Shown here piece by piece: positions 44,056-54,258 of a DNA stretch of 64,000 nucleotides. The DNA comes from Flavobacteriales bacterium (GTDB taxonomy: Bacteria; Bacteroidota; Bacteroidia; Flavobacteriales_F; PHOS-HE28): assembly GCA_016705955.1 (NCBI GenBank), contig JADJKO010000001.1, positions 186,001-250,000 of the forward strand, written 5' to 3'. The notes under the pieces were generated by a model. The model was not told where the DNA came from, did not search any database, and saw nothing but the letters and a program-made list of their open reading frames with translations. The first letter of the stretch is position 1. Each line of letters begins with the position of its first letter. A program made the translations under genes and the position numbers.

Positions 44056-44919
44056 TCAACCGAGGTAGGCCTTCAGCAATTTGCTACGGCTGGTATGGCG
44101 CAAACGACGGATGGCCTTCTCCTTGATCTGGCGGACCCGTTCACGGGTCAGGTCGAATTTGGCCCCGATCTCTTCCAAGGTCAGCCCATGATTGATCCCG
44201 ATACCGAAGAACAACTTCACCACATCACGCTCGCGCTCGGTCAACGTGCTCAACGCACGCTCGATCTCCTTGGTGAGTGATTCATTCAGGAGAAGTCGGT
44301 CCGCAGGTGCGCTGTCGTTATTCGGCAGGACGTCCAGCAAGCTATTGCTCTCGCCCTCAACGAACGGTGCATCCATGCTGATGTGACGGCCGCTCACTTT
44401 CATGGTATCCGCCACCTTCTCAGGGGGAAGATCCAAGCTGATGGCCAGTTCCTCCGCGCTAGGTGGGCGTTCGAATTCCTGCTCCAGTTTGGCGAAGGCC
44501 TTGTTGATCTTGTTCAGTGATCCGACCTGGTTCAGCGGCAAGCGGACGATCCGGCTTTGTTCGGCCAAGGCCTGCAGGATGCTCTGGCGGATCCACCACA
44601 CCGCATAACTGATGAATTTGAATCCACGCGTCTCATCGAAACGCTGGGCGGCCTTGATCAAACCGAGGTTCCCCTCGTTGATCAGGTCGGGGAGGCTGAG
44701 GCCTTGGTTCTGGTACTGCTTCGCCACGGATACCACGAACCGTAGGTTGGCCTTTACCAGTTTTTCCAAGGCGAGTCCGTCGCCTTCCTTGATACGACGA
44801 GCGAGCTCGACCTCCATGTCGGCTGTGATCAGACCTTCCTTGCCGATCTCCTGCAGGTACTTGTCCAGCGACTGGCTTTCCCGATTGGTGATCGACTTGG
44901 TGATCTTGAGTTGGCGCAT
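44056..44919 (-). CDS. rpoD: primary RNA polymerase sigma factor
   Basis: The housekeeping sigma-70 of Bacteroidota, here 287 aa and without region 1.1, as in B. fragilis. The start is MRQLKITKSITNRESQSLDKYL at 44919. Region 1.2/2 is EGLITADMEVELARRIKEGD ... GNLGLIKAAQRFDETRGFKFISYAVWWIRQSI, region 3 AKLEQEFERPPSAEEL, and region 4.2 LTLEEIGAKFDLTRERVRQIKEKAIRRL. This is the factor that would recognise the TAnnTTTG boxes listed here. A box TACCTTCG lies about 88 nt upstream. Confidence 0.96.
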   Translation of the reverse strand: MRQLKITKSITNRESQSLDKYLQEIGKEGLITADMEVELARRIKEGDGLALEKLVKANLRFVVSVAKQYQNQGLSLPDLINEGNLGLIKAAQRFDETRGFKFISYAVWWIRQSILQALAEQSRIVRLPLNQVGSLNKINKAFAKLEQEFERPPSAEELAISLDLPPEKVADTMKVSGRHISMDAPFVEGESNSLLDVLPNNDSAPADRLLLNESLTKEIERALSTLTERERDVVKLFFGIGINHGLTLEEIGAKFDLTRERVRQIKEKAIRRLRHTSRSKLLKAYLG

Positions 44920-45006
44920 TCTTGAAGCCACGGTCGTCTGGGTCTTAGAGGGTTAATGTGATCGGGACACCCGTGCAAGTACCCTGTTGTGGGTAAGAAC
45001 GGGCTG

Positions 45007-45014
45007 CGAAGGTA
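45007..45014 (-). promoter_or_regulatory. candidate -7 box (TACCTTCG) of rpoD
   Basis: 7 of 8 match to TAnnTTTG; it would give a leader of about 84 nt. Nothing else is seen in 44920-45092. Confidence 0.35.
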
Positions 45015-45092
45015 GGCCACCCTCGGGGTACGGCACAAGACCCGGGACCCGGTTCTGAGTCCCCATCGGTGAAGTCATTGGAAACCGGGTCA

Positions 45093-46544
45093 TCAAAGCC
45101 CCAGACCATAATAGGCTTTCGTGCCGTTCGGATACACCCCTTCCAATAGGACACCACCGCGAGAAGTGTTGAGGATCCGCTCCACATCACCGGGTTCAAC
45201 GACCGGTTCCTGATCGACCCGAGTGATGATGAAGCCCTCGCGGATGCCGCTTGCGCGGAATTTCCCACCGTTCACCGCAGCCACCTTCACCCCGTTCTTC
45301 AACCGAAGGCTCTTCAACTCATCTGCTGAAGCTGTCCGCAGCTCCGCACCGAGTGCTTGCACTTTTTCGTTCTTCGTGGTGTTGGCGGCCAATTGGCCTT
45401 CCCTTCCCCGCAAGGTGATCTCCACCACGTTCTCGTGCCCACTTCGGAAAATGGTCACTGGCACACGATCGCCTGGTTTGAACTTGCCGATCTGCTCCTG
45501 GAGTTGGGGAACATTGTTCACTGGGACCACGCCAACGCGCACGATGACATCGCCGGTATGAACCCCGGCATCCTTTGCAGCACCACCTTCGAAGAGACCA
45601 TTCACATACACTCCCTGCGGACGGTCCAGCTGTAGTTCCTTCGCCAATTCCTGATCCAGGTCCCGGATACTCACCCCGAGGTAGGCGCGCTGCACACTGC
45701 CGAATTCGACCAGGTCATTGGCCACTTTCTTCACGATGTTCACGGGCACCGCGAACGAATAGCCCATGTATTGTCCCGTGTTGCTGGCGATGGCCGTATT
45801 GATCCCGATAAGTTCGCCTCGTGCGTTCACCAAGGCACCACCACTATTCCCTGGATTCACTGCTGCATCGGTCTGAATGAATGATTCGATCGGGAAGATG
45901 TCGCGCCCCGGATCGTATTGAAGCAGGTTGATGTTGCGCGCCTTCGCGCTGACGATGCCTGCGGTTACCGTGCTCGTGAGGTTCATCGGATTACCGACCG
46001 CCAACACCCATTCTCCCACGCGCACACCATCCGAATCACCATATTCCAAGGTGGCCAATCCGGATGCATCCACTTTAAGAATAGCGATATCGGTGCTCGG
46101 GTCGCGGCCGACCACCGTGGCCTCGTACTTCCTGCCATCGTTCAGGTGAACAGCGATCCGATCCGCCCCTTCAACCACATGGTTGTTGGTGATGATGTAC
46201 CCATCCGCACTGATGATCACCCCGGAACCCGCACTCTGTCGTTGTTGTTGCTGGCTTGGGGCCTTGTTGCCCCAGAAGAGATCCGCGAACGGATCACGCA
46301 CGTTCACGGTCGTCTCCGTGGTCACGTGTACCACAGCATTCACACTGCGTTCGGCGGCATCGGTGAAATCAACGGCTACCGAAGAGCCGGTACCGGGCAG
46401 GTTCACATACCGAACAGGGGTGTGGTCGTTGCCACTGCTTGATACGGAAGGCTCCGTACCATGTTGAGGAAAGCGATCGTGGAGGAACAGTGCGATCAGG
46501 GCACCTGCAACTCCCATGGCGAAATATCCGAATGTGCGCTTCAT
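45093..46544 (-). CDS. HtrA/DegQ-type serine protease with two PDZ domains
   Basis: A 483-aa periplasmic protease and chaperone for misfolded envelope proteins. The N-terminal membrane segment (FGYFAMGVAGALIALFL) is a signal or anchor. The trypsin-like domain has the triad His in IITNNHVVEG, Asp in DPSTDIAILKV and Ser in AAVNPGNSGGALVN. Two PDZ domains follow (around YLGVSIRDLDQELAKELQ and GAELRTASADELKSLRLKNG). The ATG at 46544 (MKRTFGYF) is preferred; an in-frame ATG at 46556 would add four residues. It is divergent from dapF. Stress control cannot be read from the sequence. Confidence 0.93.
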   Translation of the reverse strand: MKRTFGYFAMGVAGALIALFLHDRFPQHGTEPSVSSSGNDHTPVRYVNLPGTGSSVAVDFTDAAERSVNAVVHVTTETTVNVRDPFADLFWGNKAPSQQQQRQSAGSGVIISADGYIITNNHVVEGADRIAVHLNDGRKYEATVVGRDPSTDIAILKVDASGLATLEYGDSDGVRVGEWVLAVGNPMNLTSTVTAGIVSAKARNINLLQYDPGRDIFPIESFIQTDAAVNPGNSGGALVNARGELIGINTAIASNTGQYMGYSFAVPVNIVKKVANDLVEFGSVQRAYLGVSIRDLDQELAKELQLDRPQGVYVNGLFEGGAAKDAGVHTGDVIVRVGVVPVNNVPQLQEQIGKFKPGDRVPVTIFRSGHENVVEITLRGREGQLAANTTKNEKVQALGAELRTASADELKSLRLKNGVKVAAVNGGKFRASGIREGFIITRVDQEPVVEPGDVERILNTSRGGVLLEGVYPNGTKAYYGLGL

Positions 46545-46576
46545 GTCTGGATGCATTTGTGATAGTGCTGACCGAT

Positions 46577-46584
46577 CAAAGTTT
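46577..46584 (-). promoter_or_regulatory. candidate -7 box (AAACTTTG) of the HtrA gene
   Basis: 7 of 8 match to TAnnTTTG; leader of about 26-30 nt. Confidence 0.3.
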
Positions 46585-46702
46585 GTGCCTGCACCATCGG
46601 AACAACGTCGTGACAGTGCGAATGTGTCGCCTTGTCGCGTTAAGAAGTGTTGATCGTACACCGAACGGGACACCGTGCGCGATGCGCGATATTTGGCCTC
46701 GC

Positions 46703-47485
46703 ATGGTGATCCCCTTTTCCAAATGGCATGGAACCGGCAACGATTTCATCTTGATCGACGACAGACTATGGGATTTTCCGGCGCAAGACCTTGCATTGAT
46801 CCAACGGCTCTGCGACCGTCATTTCGGGATCGGCAGTGATGGGCTGATCCTTATCCAGCCACCGCATTCAGCGGAGAGTGACTATCACATGGAGTTCTTC
46901 AACCCCGATGGGAGCCGGAGCTTCTGCGGGAATGGCAGCCGGTGTGCCTTCGCCTTCTGGCGTTCGTTGGTGGGTGACCCCATCAGGGCATCCTTCACCG
47001 CCATTGACGGTTCCCATGAAGCGCAATGGGTCGTGGGCCAAGTGAGGATCTCCATGAAGGTTCCGGGTACTGTGGAAGGGGTGAGCGAATGCGCCGATCT
47101 TATTCATACAGGCTCCCCCCATCTGTTGGTATGGGTTGACGATCCGGAAAAGGTGGAGATCATCCCCGATGCGCGTCATTACCGGTACAACGAACGCTTC
47201 TCCAAGGAAGGAGTGAACGTGAACTTCCTGCGTGTAGAGGATGGCCGCGTGGAGATGCGGACCTACGAACGTGGGGTGGAAGGAGAGACGCTGAGTTGCG
47301 GCACCGGTGTGACTGCTGCCGCGATCGATGCACTGCATCGCGGGTTCGTGCAAGGATCAACCGTGGTTGTCCGCACGCGCGGTGGTGATCTGCGTGTGGA
47401 AGTGCTTATGGATGGTGATCGATATGCGTCCGTGGATCTGATCGGCCCGGTGCGGCGGGTATTCGATGGCTCGTACCGTGAATAG
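46703..47485 (+). CDS. dapF: diaminopimelate epimerase
   Basis: Converts LL- to meso-diaminopimelate for lysine and peptidoglycan synthesis. The product is 260 aa, the usual length. It starts with the family signature FSKWHGTGNDFILID; the two catalytic cysteines are in SFCGNGSRC (Cys about 75) and TLSCGTGVTA (Cys about 199). The ATG at 46703 is favoured because the homology begins at once, although the frame stays open upstream. A weak box GATATTTG lies 7 nt before it. mltG starts 3 nt after its stop, so the two wall-related genes form an operon. Confidence 0.95.
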   Translation: MVIPFSKWHGTGNDFILIDDRLWDFPAQDLALIQRLCDRHFGIGSDGLILIQPPHSAESDYHMEFFNPDGSRSFCGNGSRCAFAFWRSLVGDPIRASFTAIDGSHEAQWVVGQVRISMKVPGTVEGVSECADLIHTGSPHLLVWVDDPEKVEIIPDARHYRYNERFSKEGVNVNFLRVEDGRVEMRTYERGVEGETLSCGTGVTAAAIDALHRGFVQGSTVVVRTRGGDLRVEVLMDGDRYASVDLIGPVRRVFDGSYRE

Positions 47486-47488
47486 GTC

Positions 47489-48526
47489 ATGAGCAAACGC
47501 ATGAATTTTTGGGGGCTCTTGGCGTTATGCGCTTTGCTAGGCGTGGCGGCGGTTGGCTATTGGGGCTGGCAGCGGATCAGCGCACCCGCAACCCGCTTCG
47601 AGGAGGAAGCACGAATACTCCTGATACCGACCGGCGCCGACTTCGAAACGGTCGTTGACAGCTTGAAGCGGATCGAAGCGATCACGGATGAGGACGGATT
47701 CAGGTTCCTGTCCAACAGGAAGAAGTATACCCATCGGGTCAAACCAGGACGGTACGTGGTGAAGCGCGGAATGAGTTTGAATGCCTTGGTGAACAAACTT
47801 CGTTCGGGTGAGCAGGATCCGGTCCGCATCACATTCACCAATATCAAAAGCCTGCCGGAATTGGCAGGTCGCCTGGGTCGTGGACTCGAGCCGGACTCCG
47901 TCACCTTCCTCACGTCGTTCCTCGATCCGGATGTTCAACAAGAAGTGGGGTTGAGCAACGAGACCTTCATCAGTCTTTTCCTGCCGGACACCTACGAGAT
48001 CTGGTGGACCACCACACCGAAGCAGTTCGTGATGCGGATGCAGAAGGAGCACGACCGGTTCTGGACCGTTGAACGGATCGCCATGGCGGATGAACATGGA
48101 TTGTCCCGGGCTGAGGTTTCCACGTTGGCATCCATTGTACAAGCTGAAACAGTGAAGGCCACGGACGCGCCTCGTATCGCGGGTGTATATATGAACAGAC
48201 TGCGGATCGGGATGCCGCTTCAGGCCGACCCCACGCTCAAATTCGCCCTTGGCTTGGATGATGTAAGCCGCGTCCTCGACCGGGACAAGGATGTGGCATC
48301 ACCGTACAACACGTACAAGAATGTCGGCCTGCCTCCGGGGCCGATCAACATGCCCGAGCCACGCTTCTTGGATGCCGTCCTGCGAGCGGAGCCGCACGAT
48401 TATTTGTACTTCTGCGCTCGCGCTGATCTGAGCGGATACTCCGACTTCGCCAAGTCGTATGAGCAGCATCTGGTGAATGCGCGTCGTTATCAGCGTGCGT
48501 TGAACCAGCGGAAGATCTACCGGTGA
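47489..48526 (+). CDS. mltG: endolytic murein transglycosylase MltG
   Basis: An inner-membrane lytic transglycosylase that cleaves nascent peptidoglycan and ends glycan chain growth. The product is 345 aa with one N-terminal membrane helix (WGLLALCALLGVAAVGYWGW), a LysM-like region (TRFEEEARILLIPTGADFETV) and the YceG catalytic domain. The catalytic Glu is in ASIVQAETVK (about 220), followed by RIAGVYMNRLRIGMPLQADPT and the conserved YNTYKNVGLPPGPI. It directly follows dapF. Confidence 0.94.
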   Translation: MSKRMNFWGLLALCALLGVAAVGYWGWQRISAPATRFEEEARILLIPTGADFETVVDSLKRIEAITDEDGFRFLSNRKKYTHRVKPGRYVVKRGMSLNALVNKLRSGEQDPVRITFTNIKSLPELAGRLGRGLEPDSVTFLTSFLDPDVQQEVGLSNETFISLFLPDTYEIWWTTTPKQFVMRMQKEHDRFWTVERIAMADEHGLSRAEVSTLASIVQAETVKATDAPRIAGVYMNRLRIGMPLQADPTLKFALGLDDVSRVLDRDKDVASPYNTYKNVGLPPGPINMPEPRFLDAVLRAEPHDYLYFCARADLSGYSDFAKSYEQHLVNARRYQRALNQRKIYR

Positions 48527-48587
48527 TCGGGCCGCGAGGCTATTTTCGCCGCCGCTTTGGGAGAACCAAGGCCATAGTTCCCAAGAA

Positions 48588-49994
48588 ATGACCAAGATCA
48601 AGTTCGGCACCGACGGATGGCGTGCCATCATCGCAGAGGAATTCACCGTTGACAATGTGGCGCGTGTGAGCGTAGCCGTGGCAGAGTGGGTCCTGAAGAA
48701 CCATCCGGACAATAAGCGGATCGTCCTCGGCCATGATTGCCGATTCGCGGGTGAGTTGTTCGCGGCCACAGCGGCGAAGGTCTTTGTGAGCCGAGGCATT
48801 GAGGTGCATTTGGCTGAAGGCTTTGTAAGCACGCCGATGGTCTCTCTCGGGGCCTTGCGCGTAAGTGCAGGCATGGGTGTGATCCTGACAGCCAGCCATA
48901 ACCCACCGAGCTACAACGGGTACAAGTTGAAAGGCATTCACGGTGGTCCGCTGATCCCCGAGGAGGTGCAGGAAGTGGAGGATATGATCCCTGATGTGCA
49001 TGGTGTGAACCTCGCCGCGATCGATCTGGACAAAGCGCGCAAGGAAGGCGTGTTGCGCAGCATTGCACTGGAGGATATGTATGTGGAGCATGTGGAGAAG
49101 AGCTTTGATATGCCTTCCATCCGCAACTCCGGAATGAATTGGGGCTACGATGCCATGTATGGTGCAGGACAGCGCGTAATGCGGAGGATCCTGCCCGACG
49201 CCACCTTCCTGCATTGCGAATACAATCCATCCTTCCATGGGCAGGCACCCGAACCGATCCACAAGAACCTGATCGAGTTCAGCGAATTGATCAAGAACGG
49301 ATCGATCGATTGCGGGCTCGCGACGGACGGTGATGCCGATCGCATCGGCCTGTACAATGGCGAAGGTTGCTTCGTGGATTCGCACCACATCATCCTGCTA
49401 CTGATCCACTACCTCGTGAAGTACAAGAAATTCACCGGTAAGGTGGTGGTGGCGGTGAGCACCACACCCAAGGTGAAGAAGTTGTGTGAGCACTACGGGC
49501 TGGAATACCAAGTGACCAAGATCGGGTTCAAGTGGATCTGCGGGATCATGATCACGGAGGATGTGCTGTTGGGAGGGGAGGAGAGTGGTGGGATCGCGAT
49601 CAAGGGTCATATCCCTGAACGCGATGGGATCTGGATGGGATTGACCATTTGGGAGTTCATGGCGAAGAGCGGGAAGACGCTCGACGAGCTGATCGCGGAG
49701 GTGTACGCCATCGTGGGTGCCTTTGCTTACGAGCGCAATGATCTGCACATCAGCGAGGCATTGAAGCAACAGGTGCTGAAGGCGTGTGAAGCCGGAACCT
49801 ACAAGCGCTTCGGAGACTTGGACGTGCGTAGGGTGGAGACCATCGATGGCTACAAGTTCCACTTCGATAACGACCAGTGGTTGATGATCCGCGCAAGCGG
49901 AACGGAACCCGTACTTCGTTGTTATGCCGAATCGGGCACCATGGATGGCGCCAAGTCGATCCTGGCTGATTGTCAGCGGGCGATCGGCGCGTGA
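48588..49994 (+). CDS. phosphoglucomutase/phosphomannomutase family protein
   Basis: A 468-aa alpha-D-phosphohexomutase. The N-terminal FGTDGWRAI, the phosphoserine loop TASHNP (Ser about 103), the metal loop ATDGDADRIG, the sugar-binding LGGEESGG and the phosphate-binding RASGTEPVLR are all present and in order. Family members interconvert hexose 1- and 6-phosphates for nucleotide sugars and storage glycans; the exact sugar cannot be fixed from motifs. A -7-like box TATTTTCG lies at 48541-48548. Its 3' end overlaps the convergent FG-GAP gene by 22 nt. Confidence 0.93.
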   Translation: MTKIKFGTDGWRAIIAEEFTVDNVARVSVAVAEWVLKNHPDNKRIVLGHDCRFAGELFAATAAKVFVSRGIEVHLAEGFVSTPMVSLGALRVSAGMGVILTASHNPPSYNGYKLKGIHGGPLIPEEVQEVEDMIPDVHGVNLAAIDLDKARKEGVLRSIALEDMYVEHVEKSFDMPSIRNSGMNWGYDAMYGAGQRVMRRILPDATFLHCEYNPSFHGQAPEPIHKNLIEFSELIKNGSIDCGLATDGDADRIGLYNGEGCFVDSHHIILLLIHYLVKYKKFTGKVVVAVSTTPKVKKLCEHYGLEYQVTKIGFKWICGIMITEDVLLGGEESGGIAIKGHIPERDGIWMGLTIWEFMAKSGKTLDELIAEVYAIVGAFAYERNDLHISEALKQQVLKACEAGTYKRFGDLDVRRVETIDGYKFHFDNDQWLMIRASGTEPVLRCYAESGTMDGAKSILADCQRAIGA

Positions 49995-52900
49995 GTCTTC
50001 ACGAAGCGTGCGTGGAAAAGTGAACCACCACCCGACCCCATCACTTCGAGCGAGTACGTCCCTTCTTGAAGGTTCTTGATATAGGCTTGTCCGGGCTGTC
50101 CATCCGCCTGCCTACCCGTTAGGACCGTTCTTCCCATGGCATCCAGGATGCGCCATGTGCTGGCTTGCGTCATCGTCCCCCAATCGATCCGGTCGGTTGC
50201 AGGATTCGGTCGCACCAGTAAACCCGACGATGCACCGCTGATCACTACCAGGTCGGAGAGTTCCTCATCGCCGGAGAGATCACGCATGCGTAAACGGTAG
50301 TACATCGTACCGGGTGATGGATGGTCGTCCAGCCATTCGTAATCGATGGGGACCCGGCTGTTCCCCGCCGCAGCCAATTCCCCGATATCCTCGAAGTGCA
50401 GTCCGTCCGAGGAGCGCTCAAGGATGAACCGGTCCGAACCAGCCTCGCTGGCCGTGGTCCACTTCAAGCGGTTGCCAGCGCGTTCCGCTTCTCCGGTGAA
50501 CGAAAGCAATTCGACCGGTAGGACACCGATGTCCCCCACTGCAGAAGCGTAGCCATAGAACCACCGCGAGAACCGCTGGCCGTCGATCAACTTGTTCAAT
50601 GGATATTCCACACGTACACGCCACTTGTAGCGCAAATGTCCCGGTGTCTTGTACACGAGTTCTTTCAGTTCCACGCCGGAGAGGCCGAGATCCGTCCAAC
50701 CGGCGCTTTGCCCTGTGAAGCCCATGCTTGTATTGATCGGAGCACCTGTGAACGGCTGCCCTTCGAACACCACTTCCCAGCGAAGTTTCCCGCGAGTCCG
50801 TTGGATCGGACTCCGTGCTACGTGCCCGATCCCGAACCAATCCGGGGTGGTGTTGTCGTAGTTGTTGGTTGAAAGCGGACTGACCAGGTTCGCGAGGTAT
50901 TGCCGTGTCAGGTAGCCGGTGCTTTGGTTCCGGTTTCCGTGATAAAGCAGGAATGCACCCTCATCAAGGAACCCAGGGGAAGCGTTCGGCGCGCCTCCGA
51001 TCGCATCGGAGTAGCCATCACCGTTCACATCACCACCGCCCGCCACGCTCCAGCCCAAGCGCCAACCAGCAACGTTGCTCTCCACGCTCGATACGGGGCC
51101 GATCCCGGCCGCTGCACCTTCCACCACCCATACCCGGCCTTCATCCACTTGTCCATTGGCGAAGTAGGGTGCCCCGATAAGAATATCCGCGTACCCGTCC
51201 CCATTCAGGTCCCCGCCTTCCGCCACGGAAAGTCCCATGTTCGCATTCACTTGGTTCGATTGGAAAAAGACGAACCCGGCTGTGGTGATCCCTGTGCTCG
51301 TTCCCCAGTAGATGAAAGCGGCGCCTTCATTCGCTTGGCCGCCGGCCCAATTCGGAGCACCTACAGCCACTTCGTAGAAGCCATTGCCGTTCACGTCCCC
51401 GACTCCGGCTACACTGGTTCCGAACGCCGCGTTCGCCAGGTTCGGCTCCAGTTGGCGTGCCACCACATTCAAGAGACCGGTCTGTGAGCCGTGGTAGATG
51501 AACGCGCCACCTTCGTTCATTTCGCCGTTGGTGAACATCGGAGCGCCGATGATCACGTCACTATAGCCGGAACCATTCACATCCCCCGCAGTACACACCG
51601 CCGCGCCGAAGCGTGACCCCGGGGCGCCCGTGAGGGTGACCTGTTCCACTGGGTTGACACCACCCATACCGCCCCAGTGGAGCAATGCGATGTCATTCAC
51701 AGGAACACCGATCAGAACATCCGAAAAACCGTCGGAGTTCACATCACCCGCCGTATGTACGGAGTAGCCAAGGGTCGAACCGGCCGTACCTGTCCGCACG
51801 AATGCCGCAACCGGGTTCAGCCCACCGGGTCCGCCGTGATAGACATAGGCTCTTCCAACTCCTCCACTATTGGGGGCGCCAATGATCACATCCGCATAGC
51901 CATCGCCGTTCACATCACCAGCGCTGGCCACGGAAAACCCGAACGAGGCACCTGCCACATTCGCCTCCAGCGTGAGCGAGGGGATCATGGACAGCCCACC
52001 ACTGGAGCCGTAATGGATGTATGCCAGCCCCTCTCCAGCCTGCCCGTTGGAAGCGCCGGGGGCACCCACAACGACATCGCTGTATCCGTCACCGTTGATA
52101 TCCCCCGCATCCGCGACCGATGTACCCAACAGGGCCCCAGTGAGTGCCGATGAACGCGTGAATGAGGGGGTCGTTGCCAGGCTGTATCCACCACCTTGAT
52201 ACACCGAGGCTCCACCGGAGGTGAGATAAGCCTTGATCCCGACGAGCATATCGCTGAAGCCATCCCCATTCACATCTCCAGCGGTACTTACACACTCTCC
52301 CATGAGGTTTCCGGTCACATTGGATTCATAGCGGAGGAATTGTGGTATCACGATGCCGGTACTGGAACCCAGGAAAACAAAGGCCGCGCCTTCTGAGACC
52401 TGACCGTTCGTAAATGTGGTGGCGCCGACGATGATATCCGCGTAACCATCGCTGTTCACATCCCCGGCCGTGAACACACTACGCCCGAAGAGGGTGCTTG
52501 CCACTGGATAATGGTACACGGTCGCAGGTGCTGCGATCACTCCAGCAGCCGAGCCGTGATAGACGAACATGCCTCCGGCGTTGGTAAGACCAGCGACCGT
52601 GGCCCGCGTATCGCCCACCACCACATCACTGTACCCGTCACCGTTCACATCGCCGGCCGGGCCGATGCTCCACCCAATGTTGCTGGTGTACCCGGTAGCG
52701 GTGATGATCGTGTTGGGATTGGGATTCGCCCCACCGGCAATTCCAACGGCACTGCCATGGTAGATGCATACGATCCCATCGTCCACACCGGCTTGATCGT
52801 ACCGGAAGGCCGTGACCCCGATATCGCTGTACCCATCTCCGTTCACATCGCCCAAACCTGCGATCGCTTGCCCGAATTGTGCTGCGCCCTGGTTCCGCTC

Positions 52901-54157
52901 CAACCGTTTGTGATAGACATTGGTGAGGCCGCCCGGACCGCCGAGAAAGACATAGGCCGCACCTTCCAAGGAACTGGGAAAGGCAGCATAGGGTGCTCCG
53001 ACAATAATATCACTGAACCCGTCATTGTTGATGTCCCCGGCACATGCGACACTATAGCCCATGTACACCAATGCGGTATTGGGTTGTAGGATGATGGCCG
53101 GGGTGGTGGAGATACCAGTAGCCGATCCGTGATACACGAAAACCCCGCCTTCCTCATTCGTTGACGCATCACTCTCCCAACTGGATGCCCCAACGAGCAG
53201 GTCGCTGTATCCATCACCGTTCACATCACCCGCGGTCCCCACCGAATACCCGAACACGGCCGATACCTGGTCCGCTTGCAGGATCACATCCGCTGCTCCT
53301 GCGATCCCGGTCGGACTTCCATAGAAAACGTACACGATCCCTTCACCGGATTCTCCCATTGCCCCGTATGGAGCTGCCACAACAACGTCACTGTACCCGT
53401 CTCCATTCAGGTCTCCTGCTGTGCGGAGTGCGATCCCGAATTGACCGCCGTTCAATGGGCCGACGATCAGGATGTTCTGGGTGGTTGCAACCGGATCGAT
53501 GACGATGGGATAAGAGGCCCCTGCATCATCCACTTCGATCCTGATCGTCCGACACTTCCCGACGACCGACATCCGTGCATTCAGGACCTGGCCGCAATCA
53601 TCCCAAACGTGCAGATCCCGGTAAACCGTGCGGGTTTCCCCGTTCGCGTCCTTGAACTCGATCCCATCCGGGCCATCCACAGGGGTCAGATCCCCACTCG
53701 TTTTCAGGTCAAGCAACAATCGGCCGCAGCCCGCTGGCCGCTCATGCACCAAGAAGTTTTGGCGAAGACCTGCCCGGCCATGAAGGTACTGGACATCCAG
53801 ACCCGGACCGACCACGCGCAATTCATTTGGCGAGTGGGTGTAGCCGACTGGCTCCCAAGGTTTCAAGGCACCGGTTCTTCCCCATGCGGAAAAATTAGAA
53901 CGAGCCGCCCAGCAATCTTGTGAAGAACCACTTCGGATCTCGAACCCAAGCGGATCCACCGCCACTTCATAGCCACCGCCGTGATTCACGGCAAGGAAGT
54001 TCCCCGGTTGTTTGCTCTCGAAAATGCCCAATTGCTGTTCTTCGACCCAACGTCCGATGTTCTGCTCATCTTCAAGGCACCAGCTATCCGCGCCAGCTTG
54101 GGCGTATAGCTGGAATAGGGATCCAGCGGAGAAGGCAGCGAGTAGGATCGAGCGCAC
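49973..54157 (-). CDS. FG-GAP (integrin-alpha-like) repeat T9SS type A surface protein
   Basis: A secreted protein of about 1,394 aa. Fourteen FG-GAP-like repeats are visible, each with a calcium loop such as AGDVNGDGYSDVVVGAP; together they would form one or two seven-bladed propellers. Before them lies an N-terminal region with WCLEDEQNIGRWVEEQQLG and GYEVAVDPLG. After them is a beta region and a type A sorting domain (LLVRPNPATDRIDWG ... LQEGTYSLEV). The GTG at 54157 is preferred as start because it gives a normal signal peptide (RSILLAAFSAGSLFQLYAQ) and follows a perfect promoter box by 32 nt; the frame is open to an ATG at 54274. A likely adhesin or surface scaffold. Confidence 0.88.
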   Translation of the reverse strand: MRSILLAAFSAGSLFQLYAQAGADSWCLEDEQNIGRWVEEQQLGIFESKQPGNFLAVNHGGGYEVAVDPLGFEIRSGSSQDCWAARSNFSAWGRTGALKPWEPVGYTHSPNELRVVGPGLDVQYLHGRAGLRQNFLVHERPAGCGRLLLDLKTSGDLTPVDGPDGIEFKDANGETRTVYRDLHVWDDCGQVLNARMSVVGKCRTIRIEVDDAGASYPIVIDPVATTQNILIVGPLNGGQFGIALRTAGDLNGDGYSDVVVAAPYGAMGESGEGIVYVFYGSPTGIAGAADVILQADQVSAVFGYSVGTAGDVNGDGYSDLLVGASSWESDASTNEEGGVFVYHGSATGISTTPAIILQPNTALVYMGYSVACAGDINNDGFSDIIVGAPYAAFPSSLEGAAYVFLGGPGGLTNVYHKRLERNQGAAQFGQAIAGLGDVNGDGYSDIGVTAFRYDQAGVDDGIVCIYHGSAVGIAGGANPNPNTIITATGYTSNIGWSIGPAGDVNGDGYSDVVVGDTRATVAGLTNAGGMFVYHGSAAGVIAAPATVYHYPVASTLFGRSVFTAGDVNSDGYADIIVGATTFTNGQVSEGAAFVFLGSSTGIVIPQFLRYESNVTGNLMGECVSTAGDVNGDGFSDMLVGIKAYLTSGGASVYQGGGYSLATTPSFTRSSALTGALLGTSVADAGDINGDGYSDVVVGAPGASNGQAGEGLAYIHYGSSGGLSMIPSLTLEANVAGASFGFSVASAGDVNGDGYADVIIGAPNSGGVGRAYVYHGGPGGLNPVAAFVRTGTAGSTLGYSVHTAGDVNSDGFSDVLIGVPVNDIALLHWGGMGGVNPVEQVTLTGAPGSRFGAAVCTAGDVNGSGYSDVIIGAPMFTNGEMNEGGAFIYHGSQTGLLNVVARQLEPNLANAAFGTSVAGVGDVNGNGFYEVAVGAPNWAGGQANEGAAFIYWGTSTGITTAGFVFFQSNQVNANMGLSVAEGGDLNGDGYADILIGAPYFANGQVDEGRVWVVEGAAAGIGPVSSVESNVAGWRLGWSVAGGGDVNGDGYSDAIGGAPNASPGFLDEGAFLLYHGNRNQSTGYLTRQYLANLVSPLSTNNYDNTTPDWFGIGHVARSPIQRTRGKLRWEVVFEGQPFTGAPINTSMGFTGQSAGWTDLGLSGVELKELVYKTPGHLRYKWRVRVEYPLNKLIDGQRFSRWFYGYASAVGDIGVLPVELLSFTGEAERAGNRLKWTTASEAGSDRFILERSSDGLHFEDIGELAAAGNSRVPIDYEWLDDHPSPGTMYYRLRMRDLSGDEELSDLVVISGASSGLLVRPNPATDRIDWGTMTQASTWRILDAMGRTVLTGRQADGQPGQAYIKNLQEGTYSLEVMGSGGGSLFHARFVKTHAPIAR

Positions 54158-54189
54158 TACGAGAAGGACCGAGGTCCTCGGGTTATAAG

Positions 54190-54197
54190 CAAAAGTA
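54190..54197 (-). promoter_or_regulatory. -7 box (TACTTTTG) of the FG-GAP gene
   Basis: Perfect TAnnTTTG, 32 nt upstream of the GTG at 54157. Confidence 0.5.
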
Positions 54198-54245
54198 CCA
54201 TTCCGTTCCTGTAATGGTCGAACAACGCACGAGCGATGGCTCCGA

Positions 54246-54253
54246 TACATTTG
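54246..54253 (+). promoter_or_regulatory. -7 box (TACATTTG) of the DUF2279-like gene
   Basis: Perfect TAnnTTTG, 5 nt before the ATG at 54259; supports that start over the one at 54214. Confidence 0.5.
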
Positions 54254-54258
54254 AGGCC

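Noticed and set aside
49973..54157. True integrin or eukaryotic-type protein
   Set aside because: FG-GAP repeats are common in bacterial surface proteins, and the C-terminus is a normal T9SS sorting domain.
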